In this document: positions 25,192-37,100 of the stretch, piece by piece | Numbering within the stretch: the stretch's first letter is position 1 | How the letters are laid out: every line of letters begins with the position of its first letter | DNA from: Plectrocnemia conspersa | Taxonomy: Eukaryota; Arthropoda; Insecta; Trichoptera; Polycentropodidae | NCBI GenBank assembly: GCA_009617715.1 | Contig: VTFK01000365.1 | Location: 248,001 to 312,000 of the forward strand | Direction of reading: 5' to 3' | DNA length: 64,000 nt | Position numbers and translations under genes: made by a program | Notes under the pieces: generated by a model | Databases searched by the model: none | Told to the model about the DNA's origin: nothing | The model's input: only the letters and a program-made list of their open reading frames with translations

Positions 25192-26171
25192 CCGAATCGA
25201 CCATTTTTTTTTACATAAACATTTTTTACCCTTTGGCTAAAATTCACCATTTTCTCATTGTTTACCAATCAATTTTATATTTAAATATAAAATATTTTAC
25301 AATCCTAATTTTATTTGACCACCGCCTAATTTTTCTATTAAAAAAATTATTATATTGTAAACACTAACAATTTCAATAGACAACGTTTTCTTAGGAAACA
25401 CATGAAAAAATGTAATCCAATGCTAAGTAAAAATTGCTATCCGAATTAAATGTTATATGTGAAAATTCAACATCAGCGCCTTATTCCGATTTATACAAGA
25501 CAATAAATTGATCGATACCTTCTCGGAAGTGTAAAAATTACCTGCAATTATTTTAGTGGCACCTGTATCCACAGTTGATGCCGAACGTTGGAGCACTCTA
25601 AAAGGTATAAAACACTTTTAAAAAATTCGATTGGTCAAAATTGGCTGAATGCTCTAGCAGTAATATATATTCATAAAGATTATTTACAAGAAATCTAACA
25701 TTTGATTATATCAAACAAAGACCAGAATCTATACTATAAAACAGAAAATACATGCGTCTGGACTGTGTCTGTCTCAAGAACTCATGTGAACAGTAGCGAC
25801 GTGACATTTGCACGTGCTACTGCAAAATTACATATTATGTTTAGTTTGTGAAAATTTAAAAATATTTTTTTGTCCCTGGACCCATTTATTTCTTGACTAT
25901 TGGGTATGTTTGATGTTTTTAGGTTTTATTTATATTTGCAAAGTCTCTTTTAATTTTAGAGCACTAACATTTTTTATATTAATAAACGCATGCAAACACT
26001 GCAAGTTAGTTTTAAGTGCAAATAATATTTTTAAAGTCGGATGTACTAAATGAATACGGTCTAATCTATGGTGCAATTATTCTTTACATTCTAATTTTAC
26101 TTTATATATTATGCTCACAATCCATAACGCTAAGGCCGAAAACTTATTTACCTATCATGACAGCTGGGACA
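25192..26171. other. Intergenic between Tsc1 and the first zinc-finger gene
   Basis: This divergent spacer between Tsc1 (-) and the zinc-finger gene (+) should hold both promoters, but I see no clear TATA box. At 25755-25825 a stretch containing ACAGTAGCGACGTGACATTTGCAC matches, inverted, sequence at 9590-9660, marking a dispersed repeat. Small frames at 25808-26249 show no family features. Confidence 0.45.
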
Positions 26172-27512
26172 ATGTCGTTTTCAATTAAGATAGGTATCAT
26201 TTTAATGATCTATTTTATCAATTTTAAAATAAATTTTCTACAGTTTTAGCTATTTTATCTTTATATTTATAGAGCCGACCGTTGAAAACGACGATAAAAC
26301 ATTATATTGTTTGAATAAGATTGAATGTGTGATTAAGGTATATAATATAATTATTTCATTCTGAAAATAACAAATATTTATATTTACTTTCGTTTTGTTT
26401 TTTAGTATGAACACGATAGTATTGATGAATATAATACGGAAGTAGATGATTTGTTCGAAACAGGTTATTTATATTATAATTTGTGCCTACGAATTAATGT
26501 ATTGACGAACTAATATAACGTTTCAGAAACACACGATGTTAAAGATGTACTTATGGACGATCGTATCGGAACACAAGTAAGAATGGAATCAATTAATTGT
26601 TGCTTGATAAATAACATTTGTTTTAATTTTACGTTTTAGATTCAAGGAACAGAACAATGCAGAAAAGTATTCGATGTTTCACAACATATGAATCAACACA
26701 ATATTCTTAAATGTATCAACTGTGAAAAAGGATTTAAGACTAAAGATACCCTTTCGAAGCATATGCATATGCATATTCACAGTAATATTATTTGTAATGA
26801 ATGTAGCATATGTGGAAAAATGTTCAAAAATAAATCTAATCTTACTAAGCATAAATATATACACAGCGATAGTTTTGATTTTGAATGCAACAAATGTGGA
26901 AAAGCATTCAAGACTAAAAACATTCTTTCACAGCATATGAAAATTCATAACGATATATTCGATTATAAATGTAGTATATGTGAAAAATTATTCAAGACTA
27001 AAAGTGGTCTTTCAAACCACATGAAAATTCATAATGATGTCACTATTAAATGTAACAAATGCAGAAAAACGTTCAAAACAAAATCTAATCTAACACAGCA
27101 TATGTATACGCATAATGACACTTTTAATTTTGAATGCGGTAATTGCGGAAGAGCGTTTAGAACAAAAGCTACCATTTACCAGCACATGAAAGTTCATAAT
27201 GATGCTATTTGTAATTTTGAATGTAACGAATGCGGAAAAATCTTCAATGCCAGAAGAAATCTTTCATTACATATGAAAACTCATAACAGCGTTTTTAACC
27301 AATGTAACAAATGTGGAAAAATGATCAAAAGGAAATGTGATCTATTTAAGCATATGAAGATTCATAATGAGATTCCATATAATTTTATATGTAAAGAATG
27401 CGGAAAAGTGTTCAATGCTAAAAAAAATCTCTTAACCCATATGAAAGTTCATAGCGGTATCTATAATGAATGTAACAAATCAAAAGAAAGTTCAATCTTA
27501 CAAGACATATGA
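26172..27512 (+). CDS. C2H2 zinc-finger protein, copy 1 (C-terminally truncated)
   Basis: Exons: 26172-26193, 26273-26337, 26406-26463, 26527-26576 and 26640-27512, with matched phases, giving about 355 residues starting MSFSIKIEPTVEND. The short first exon was placed by comparison with the second copy. An acidic leader of about 65 residues (no ZAD or BTB domain seen) precedes one degenerate and nine intact C-x2-C-x12-H-x3-H fingers, most with F/YECNKCGKxF and a short HxN/SD-type linker rather than TGEKP. The product should be a nuclear DNA-binding protein; its targets are unknown. The tenth finger is broken: relative to other units, GTGGAAAAATGAT (13 bases) is missing after AACAAA near 27480, shifting the frame to a TGA. 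Remnants of further finger sequence follow the stop. The nearest relative is the gene at 30145-31665. Confidence 0.88.
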
Positions 27513-28231
27513 AATGCAGAAAATCGCTTAAAACTAAAGATTACGTTTACACCATATGAAAATGCTAATGAATTTATATATCATAATAATATTGGCCTGT
27601 TTATAATAGAAATCGGTTCGAAATATGTATGTAGCCAAGTACCAAACAAGTCAAAAAACAAATAATTTTTATTTCAGTTCAACCAATTAATACATAAATA
27701 TATATAAATATCTTTTAAAAATCACTTTTTTACATTTTTTTATCATGTAGGTTATTATAAAAATAAACAATATTTATCATTTGTTGCCAGTTTTATTTTT
27801 GTGAAAACGACTAATACTTTTTTATAGGATTTAATTATATCTATAGCAATAATGTGTTAAACTACATACATAATGTGTAAATGTGGAAAATTAATTGCTG
27901 GGACGCAGTTATAAAATAAAAAAATATATAATTACGTTGAAAATTGGTCGAATGTCTTCACGCCTGCACCACATCGCTATATAACTAATACGACAAATTA
28001 TCACAAACTTCACAAAAAATTAACAAACGTTTCAAGATAAGTCTTAAAAAATAGTAAATGACGTATTATCCCGACTGTTTCGTGTGAAAGCACTCTTTAC
28101 AAATAAAAAATTATAATATTTAGTAAAAAAAAAAAGATTTAAGACGCAATGTTTTTAAACTAAATTAACGTGTTGTTTCCATGGTTTTATCGGAACGGTG
28201 TTTCGGAGAGTTCCAGCTTATTTTGCCCCCT
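27513..28231. other. Spacer after zinc-finger copy 1
   Basis: The first about 60 bases still show finger-like sequence in the old frame (CRKSLKTKD), which is the decayed end of copy 1. Beyond that it is AT-rich with no gene seen. Confidence 0.5.
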
Positions 28232-28657
28232 AATTAACTAAAATTTTATCGATGCTACGTTCAGAAACTAATGGTTATGAACATTTGTGCTTTTTTTACC
28301 TTAACGTCTGTGAAAGTGGCCAGTAACGCTTTGCTACATAAACACGTTTAAACTTTTTAAATTTAGATTTTTATCGCTTTACGCGTGTTTTTTCCCCAAA
28401 CATCCGTTTAAAATCGCTACTAACCGTTAATCAGTGTCGTGATGTGGTATTCAGTGTTATTGACGACACTGTTAAACTATTAATTGTGATTTTAAACTGA
28501 TGTTTGAGAATTAAACGCGCACGGCGCTAAAAAAATAAGTTTTAAAATGTATTTAGGTAGAAAAACGTTGGCCACTTTCACAGACGTTAGAGACAAAATC
28601 CATAGAAGAAATTTATAACTACTGGTTTCTGAGCGTGGCGCCGATATAATTAACAAG
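28232..28657. mobile_element. Foldback MITE, copy 2
   Basis: The right end carries GGCGCCGATATAATTAACAA and the arm GTTGGCCACTTTCACAGACG, matching the right arm of the copy at 12656-13066. The left arm has the same segments inverted (CTGTGAAAGTGGCCAGTAACG) and a diverged tip (ATCGATGCTACGTTCAGAAAC). Both arms are therefore well over 100 bases and the element folds back on itself. It lies between the two zinc-finger genes. Confidence 0.82.
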
Positions 28658-30144
28658 TACTATAAAATGTTCTGGGTAAATAAAATTGGGCTCGTGCAAA
28701 CGCCAATTTTTGTCGTTTATCCGTATTGTAGGATCGCGGTGTTCGCGAAGGCACATGCCATGCAAATCTGGTGTCAACATGTATATGGCATTTTTATTAA
28801 GTACACATTTTGACGGAGTGGTCTCCTGGCAATTTTTATTATTTTTATCGAAATATAACTAGCATCTACAATAGCATTAATACCAGCATTTTTTGGTTTT
28901 TGGTAGATGCACTCTCTTTACAAAAAATATAATTATACAAACTATATCAAAATTATTCGACACAGATTTGTTGTGCAATTTAAGATTTTTCTGATATGGA
29001 TCAAAATTCACCTACAAGTATCACAAATGGCAATACAGAGATTTATAGAGAATATTCTGTAGGAATCTCTATTTTATTTGACATGAGTAATTACTTCATA
29101 TTGTTCACTTTTTTAAGGAATATTTAAATTTTGACAACTGGAGGTGACAGGTGGCAATTAGACATAGATTGAGCTGCTGCAGTAGTATTTTTTATTGCGA
29201 TAAAAAAATTATCCGAATATACAAGTGAGTGTGAGTGGACGGTGCGCGGGGCCCGAATTGGCCATGTGAGCCCATCGAAGTTGCTAAGCGAAGCGAGTCT
29301 ATTACGCCAGTGTTACCAGAGTGACGAGATTTTCAAATACAAATATAAATAGGCCCCCTACAAAATGATATGTGGGGGCTTATTTATATATGTATGTATT
29401 CATTTTTATAATGAGCAAAACTTGACAGCACTCTGGTAGCACTGAAGTGACGGTAGCGGAGGGCAGGACATTATTTTGGTGGACTTCGACGGATAGACAA
29501 CGGCCGGTGTTGCTTCGTTCACCGTTCATTAATATATATTGAATAACATGTAACTTTATATACTTAATAAAACACTACAGCAACGGCTCTAGCTTTGTGT
29601 CTAGTTGTCCGTCAAACCCACTTATAAATAATTCCAACGAAGAGATGTGAATATATTTTTATATAAGTAGCAATAAAATGAAAAAAATGGTTATTTTCAT
29701 TTTATTGCTGAATCTCATTACAATTAATTACAAATAAATATACATATATGTATGTTTTATCTGTTCTATATTTTATATGTAGATTATTCGATATTTTCAA
29801 TAAATATATATTTTTACCATAGAGCACATTATGGATTTTTCAACCTTTTCACGAGGAATGGCTTCTATAGAAGTAATCAAGAAAAACGCTAGTGCATAAA
29901 ATAGATTTTTAGCATTTATTGTATTTTTTTGAAAATAAAATTTAAAAAAGTATTGTTTTTAATTTGACATTGCAAAAAATTAAATATTATACAAACAAAT
30001 ATTCTAATTATTTTAGTAATTTAAATGACATAATTTACAATTTTACTCTTTTTTGTTTTGCTCACAATACAACACCTTAAGACTAATATTCAATATTATT
30101 GTTAGATAGCTTTGACGGTTTGACAGTTCGTCTTTACTACAATA
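28658..30144. repeat. Intergenic with a hairpin repeat at 29313-29446
   Basis: The stretch AGTGTTACCAGAGTG near 29311 pairs with CACTCTGGTAGCACT near 29431, and AAATAGGCCCCCTAC pairs with GTGGGGGCTTATTT inside, so about 130 bases fold into a hairpin. The flanks at 29220-29300 and 29450-29640 are GC-richer and include AATAAAAC, so an old LTR or MITE is likely. No gene was seen. Confidence 0.55.
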
Positions 30145-31665
30145 ATGTCTTTTCCACGATCTATTAAGACCGGTACCATTTTATTGATAAATTTATTATT
30201 TATTAGAAATATATCTATAATGTTTTGTATTTGTAGAATCTAGCGTTGAAAACTACAACGAAACATCGCTTTTTGTGAATAAAGTAGAATGTGCAATTAA
30301 GGTAAACTATATTGTTACATTCTTAAATTAACAAATATGCATTCTTATTATAATTTTATTTTTTAGTATGAACCAGATAGTGCTGATGAATATAATATGG
30401 AAATAGCAGATGACATGATTGAAATAGGTAACTTAAATTATAAATTGTGCAATAATAATATATTATAATATGACTAAAGGAATATATCGTTTTAGAAACG
30501 CACGATGTTAAACATGTACTTATTGACAATAATATTGACGTGGACAGTTTATCTAACCAGTGTTCGAACGATCTTATCGATATAGAAGTAATAGTGAATT
30601 TTATTGCATTTTTTTGTATGTATAAATAACTATTATATGTTTTAGATTAATGGAAAAGATGATGGCTACAATTGCAGGAAAATAATTGAAAATAGTAAAG
30701 ATCTTTCTCAACACATGATAACTGATAATGTTCTTAGTAATTTTAAATGTATGAACTGTGAAAAAGTATTTAAGACACAAGATTCTCTCGTAGAGCATAT
30801 TACAATTCACAATGAATGTTCCGTATGTGGAAAAATATTCAAACGAAAGTCTTCTCTTAATCAACATAAGTTTACACACAGTGAAACGTTTGATTTTAAA
30901 TGTGGCAAATGCTTAAAAGCTTTCAAGACCAGAGCTAGCCTTAAACAGCATATGATAATTCATAACGATACTACTTATCAATTTGAATGTAACGAATGTG
31001 GAAAATTATTTAACGCTAAAAGAAATCTTTCAATCCATATGAAAATTCATAATGGTATTTCTATCGATTGTGACATATGCGGAAAAGCATTCGTTAGAAA
31101 GTCCGATCTCAAACAGCATATTTATACACATAGCGATACTTACAATTTTGAATGTGGCAAATGTGACAGAGCGTTTAAGACAAACGCTAGCCGTTATATA
31201 CATATGAAAACTCACGATCCTAATTATAAATTTGAATGTAATAAATGCGGTAAAATATTCACCGATAGAAGAAATCTATTAGTCCATATCAATTTTCATA
31301 ACGGCATTTATAATGAATGTACCAAATGTGGAAAAATGATCTTGAGAAAATCTGATTTTGTACGGCATATGAAAACTCATAATGTTGTTTATGATGTTAA
31401 ATGCAGTACATGCGGAAAAGCGTTCAATACTAAAACAAATCTTTATATTCATATGAGAATTCATAATGGTATTTTTAATACATGTAACAAATGTGGAAAA
31501 CAAATCAAAAGGAAGTCTGACCTCATAAGACACATGAATTACATACATGGTGATAATATCGATTTTAATTGTAGTAAATGCGGAAAATTATTTAAGACTA
31601 ATAAAAGTCTCTCTAATCATATAAAAATGCATAGTGAAGATGTGAAAAAACAAAGTCTAATCTAG
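30145..31665 (+). CDS. C2H2 zinc-finger protein, copy 2 (intact)
   Basis: Exons: 30145-30172, 30237-30301, 30367-30427, 30496-30587 and 30646-31665, the same architecture and phases as the copy at 26172, giving about 421 residues starting MSFPRSIKTESSVENYN. The leader is acidic, with a VECAIKYEPDSADEYNM stretch shared with copy 1, and no ZAD, BTB or SET domain is visible. It is followed by one degenerate and eleven intact C2H2 fingers; the last two (NTCNKCGKQIKRKSDLIRHM and FNCSKCGKLFKTNKSLSNH) are those lost in copy 1. Finger helices repeat a limited set (KTKxxLxxHM, NAKRNLSxHM, KRKSDLxRHM), suggesting internal unit duplication. It is presumably a sequence-specific DNA-binding nuclear protein; no known orthologue is claimed. 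Confidence 0.9.
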
Positions 31666-34151
31666 TCTAATAAGACATTTTCAAATTGACCAGTAATTTT
31701 ATAATTCATAACAAAAGTACAAATTTTTATAATGAGAATGACGTCAGAATTGTTTAAAAAACATGGATATAATAATTTATCTTTTAAATACTGTTTAGTT
31801 TATTTTTGACAATATAAATTACTGCTGAAGATATTCCTATTATCTGTATGATGGTTGAGAAAATCCGTCCATTGAAAACTCTCTTATTCAATTGAAATTT
31901 AAGCATACGCCTATACTTTCAGCTTCTAACATGCTAGATTTTTGTCTATTACAATATATATAGAATTATTAGATCTCTTTATATTAGCTTTCTGCAACAC
32001 TGTATACAGTATTTGTGTGTGTTAATTCTCTTTCAACGCTTGAATAGTGTGTAATTTCCATTTTCATAAAATTTTCTATTTTAATTAATTTAAAAACTCA
32101 AGATAGTGTGTGTTTGTGTTTCATATTAATAAAAAGATTAATCATTCACTAATATTTTCTGCTCAATTGTAATTAAAGATATTTGATTATTTTTTTTTAA
32201 TTTTAAAGACCAAGTAGCTGAGTAATATTGAACATATGATAGAATGTCTTTCTTTCTCAGCCTGAAATAGTTTTCGCTATATAATAAAATGCAGTAATGA
32301 CAAGAATATGTCAACATGTTATTTGATAAATAAGTGTAATTAACATGTTCTTTATTTTCTACATATTCTAGCTGTTTTCGAGCAATGCAATATATGTTAA
32401 TTTAAAAGACCAATTTACTATAGTGAATATTACAATTTTTTTAAAATATCACTTAATATATTTTTGCTACATCTTTTATTGTACAAAATGTAAAAAAAAA
32501 CATTCGTAACGTGTAATTAATGTTAAAATATCATTTCGACAGATGACCGATCACATACATTTTATATATCAAATGTATTATTTTAGAAATGTATATTTTT
32601 ATGGTTAAAGAGCCAAAGAATGTTTCTTTTTAATTTAATTAAAAAGCGTTATTACGTTGGAAATGAATGTATACTGATTAAAACTTTTATTCTAATAATA
32701 TGTGTATTTCTTAAATCTTTTCCTGTTTTTTTTTTTGGTGAATGGTTATTTTTTGCACATTCTTATTTGGTGTGATTTTACTCTGTTTAAAAAAACATTA
32801 TATATGAGTGATCCAATTCAAGTTTGTCACATTGGCAGCATTATAAATCAGACAGCTATCAAAGTCAATAATCACGCGTGATCAAAGTGTCAAATGCTAG
32901 TTTGCAACACAGAATAGAGAATACATAGAACGGCCGTTGCATACAAATACGCATATAAAAATTGAAGCCGTTTGCAGTGCCAATTTGCCTTGGGCGTCGA
33001 AAGCCTGAACTATTACCTCGCAGGACCGTACTCGTATCCATCTTAGATATACATTTTTTAAGAAAAAGTGTTTGAAATAAGATGTGTCATTATTATAATT
33101 ATGTTAATAACAATCGAAAACAAACGTGCGAGACGTATCGAGTAACGCTTAAAAAAATCGTTTGTTTGGATTATGTAAATTATTATTATGTACACGTGAG
33201 AAATTACTCAATTTTTATTTTTTTTATAGTTTTCTACTATGACTTTTACACCCTATAACTGAACAGCATCCCATAATATTTATTATACAACCAAATTTTG
33301 AATAAAATAATGTTGAGATCCGTCGCACACGGCGTGATAAGGCCGACTAACTCAGTGGACAGAGTTACGACTTGAACGTAGTTTGTTTTTCATCACGAAC
33401 GCCGCTTCTATAAATTCTCTGTTCTGTGGTTTACAACAACACATTTACGAAATGGATCTCTTAACGCGTTAAAAGTAACCCACTTTACTCCCCGTTCTCG
33501 GTAAACCTCGGACAACTTCCGAGAGATTTTAGAGCAGGCAGAACCGAAAACGACCGAAGTAACCCACTACATTCTCCATCCATGACCAACTTCGAAAGAA
33601 TGTAGAGGAGGCATAAGACAGATGGCTAGCCAGTCCGCCCGTCCTGCAGTCGGCTTTTGCCGCCCTCTCAGTATGGTTGTATAGCCACTTTTCTGAGCGA
33701 TCACGTTTCATAATTACGTAAATTAAAAAAAATGAATAAACGATAAAAATATTTAATTTTTAGAATTGTTTAACTATCCCAAGACATGATATATGCGTAT
33801 GTTGCTCATCTATGATCAGAATTTTTGTAATTTGAAATTTTGGCTGTGCGCAATAATTACCGAACCATAATTTATATACAATACATGATATTCTTTTTTA
33901 ATCTGTAAAACATGTATATTTCATATTTATGTTAACAATTATTTTTTCCTTTATAATAACGAAGGGTAATATTTTTAAATTGAATATTTTGTTAATAATA
34001 TTTATATAATACAAAAGAGTTTTGTACAATGACTTAATGGTCAGTAAAACAGCTGTTAGGCCAATCACCCGGTGTCAGGTATAACCTATCTTATCGCAAT
34101 CGATTCGGCTTTTCATATTGCTCAAACGTCAACGTTGAAGCAAAAACGGCA
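31666..34151. other. Intergenic; AIFM1 promoter side; SINE-like stretch near 33320-33720
   Basis: No gene was seen. At about 33340-33380 the sequence TAACTCAGTGGACAGAGTTA resembles a pol III A box as found in tRNA-derived SINEs, though no convincing B box follows. The 33480-33700 block is GC-richer, with two similar GTAACCCACT segments. The AIFM1 start must lie shortly upstream of 34152. Confidence 0.4.
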
Positions 34152-37100
34152 ATGATTCGCTATATTAATTTAGCTAGCAACTGCCTAAAGACGTTTAGAC
34201 CGATAAACTCTCCACTTTTACATACAAGATCGAGTAAATATATTTTTCATATACTTTTCGTTTATAAATATAAAAAATTATAATCATGTGTTACATGTTT
34301 CACCAGCATGGCTAAGAACGTCGCAAATATACGCATCGGACAGCAAAAGAAAAGGCCCCTTTTCGAAGAAAACCAATTTAAACAATGCAAAATCGACCAC
34401 ATTACTACAAAATACTCTAACTACAAAAGTTAGTATTCCGTTTTAAAGTCAATATAATTAATATCAATACATTATCGAAATAAATTATTCACAAAGCGGC
34501 CACGGAAGGAAACCGTAACCGAGACTCCTCCTCCTGTTAGTAATAATAATGCTTACAAGACGGTATGAATGTTTTGGTATATCTGTTGAGATTTGGTTGA
34601 TTTTATGTTTGTTTTTACCGATATTTATCATATTTTATCTATGTTTGTAATATACATAATGTTTTCTTAAAATAGATTGTTCAAATTCGCACAAATACTA
34701 CCAATCATCAGACGTCGGCGTCACCGATTCGACCTTCTTTCTCGTTTCCTTATGATCCAAAACCTTTGCCTGAGCTACCGTCTAGGCCGTCTTCGTCGTT
34801 GTCATCTCCGCCCCCAAAACGACCGCCAGATAATCCAAAAGCCGTAAAAAGGTTTATAATCACTGCATTAATAGCTCTCGGATCAGTTGTTGGGGTCAGT
34901 ATTATTTTAATAAATTCAAGATTCAAAGACAAGAACATGTTGAAAATGAGTTATGTTTTTTTTTACTATAATACACATTTAATATAATGCTATCGTAAAA
35001 TGGGTTTTTCTGCTTTAGTTCGATTAGTATCTTTTTCTTAATCAGTATTTATTCTATTAACACCTAACAGATAGAATTCAGCTGCGACTGTCCTGCTCGA
35101 TTTGGATGACTTAGACTTAGATCGATGAGTCATCTCTTATCTCGCCGCGCCATTGGGATTTTGTTTTTATGAAGAAGATGCTTTTGATTACGGTTTAGCA
35201 TCAGCCAATTGGCACTTTTCTCCGTCTCCGATTTAAAATATGTAAAACGAGCCTGAAGTACGATGAAAATATTGTTTCTGTGTTGAAGCTAGTGATGGAT
35301 AATATACGAGATGGGCATTCATTTTTGTGTATAAAATGTCTGTTCATTGGGTGCCACGACTGTTAGTACCAGATTAGAAAATTCATATAGTAAACAAATA
35401 TCATGACTTGATCATTTAACCGATCATAAAAATACAACTCAGTTTTTGTGAGAGTTATCAGGTTTTCGGTTGTAGTCCACTGTGAAAAAATTTGCTAACC
35501 ACTGATTTAAAAGCATTAATCAGAGATTGATTAAGATTTATTGGTTCACTTTATAAAAAGCTTTTGAGTATTAATTTCGAAAGATATAAATAAAATTTCA
35601 ATTAACATGTTCTTGTCTTGGGATCATTACTTTTCTTTTTAATAATAATATAATTAATATATTTTCATATCTAGATGTATTACATGGGTTGGTTAGACTT
35701 AAAGAATGAAGCGCCTAAAAAGTTTGTAACGAGAAAAAAAGAACAGAAGCCAAAATGTTCGTATTTTATTATCCCTTTTAATTGCAACGATTGATCGATA
35801 ATAGCAATGTGCTTAAAATTTTAGGGAAACCGCGGCCAGTTCTCAGGTATCCGCTCGATAAGGAACAATTTCCGGAAAGAGTACCTTATGTTTTAATCGG
35901 AGGCGGTACAGCATCATTTGCAGCTTTCCGAGCGATCAAATCCATGGATCCTACTGCTAAAGTATTATTTTATTTTTAATACTATATTATACATGATTTT
36001 AATTAAATTTGAAGGTTCTAGTGATTTCGGCTGAAGATAGTATTCCTTACATGAGACCGCCACTTTCTAAAGAAATGTGGCAACAAAAAGAACTTCCGCC
36101 TATAGATAATCTGACATTTTTGCAATGGAACGGACAGGAGAGAAGGTATATTCTTATTTACTAAAATATATTTTACTAATAATATAAATATATGAACAGA
36201 TTATTATATTTTTACATCTAGATATATTGAACATTGTGTCTCAGTTTAATCTTTGTTTTTATCGATTAATTTATCTCGTCTATTTTATACATAATTATCT
36301 AATCAATTTGTTTTGTTATATAATTTAGTTTTTGTGACAAAATATTATACTTTTTTTTTTTTTAGCTTGTATTATGAACCGGCAGAATTTTATTTAGACA
36401 TCCAAGATTTGATGGGCGCAGAACACGGCGGCGTTACATTAGCAACAGGTTGGGTCGTTTCAAAGGTTGAAGCTTCGACAAATACTTTGATATTAGAAGA
36501 CCCGAAAACTGAAACGGAATTCTCCATTCGTTATGACAAATGCTTAATAGCGACAGGTCTCATACGTCTCAATGAAACCATCTAAAATTATCTTATTTCA
36601 AATATTAACAAATAATATCTGACGTAGGATCGACGCCTAAGAAACTACCACTATTTGAGGAAGCACCGCAAGAGGTGAAAGACAGGACTATTTTATTACG
36701 TAACATCAGAGACCTCGAAAGCTTGTGGTACAAGCTCGAAGAAGCAAATTCAGTTGCTATCGTCGGAGGTGGATTTTTAGGCTCGGAATTAGCTTGCTCT
36801 TTGGGTCGACGATGTAAGTCTAATTTATTTTACTTGTTATGTGATCATAGATTATTTATGAATAATTTTTATTTTTATTATATACATATAGTCAAGGCGG
36901 CCAAAAAAGGCGAAGGAAAAGTCTATCAATTGTTCAGAGAACCTGGCAATATGGGTAAAGTTCTTCCGGAATACTTATCTAAATGGACAACTCTGAAAGT
37001 TGCCGATGAAGGAGTCAACGTCGTTTCTCAAGGTTTGTTTGTTTATATGTGTTTAATTTATAGCAATATGATTGAATGATATTTTTTTATACAGCTGAAG

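Noticed and set aside
23950..25218. Long plus-strand open frame (422 codons) opposite Tsc1
   Set aside because: It is the antisense shadow of GC-rich hamartin coding sequence; its product has no family features and the minus strand is clearly TSC1.
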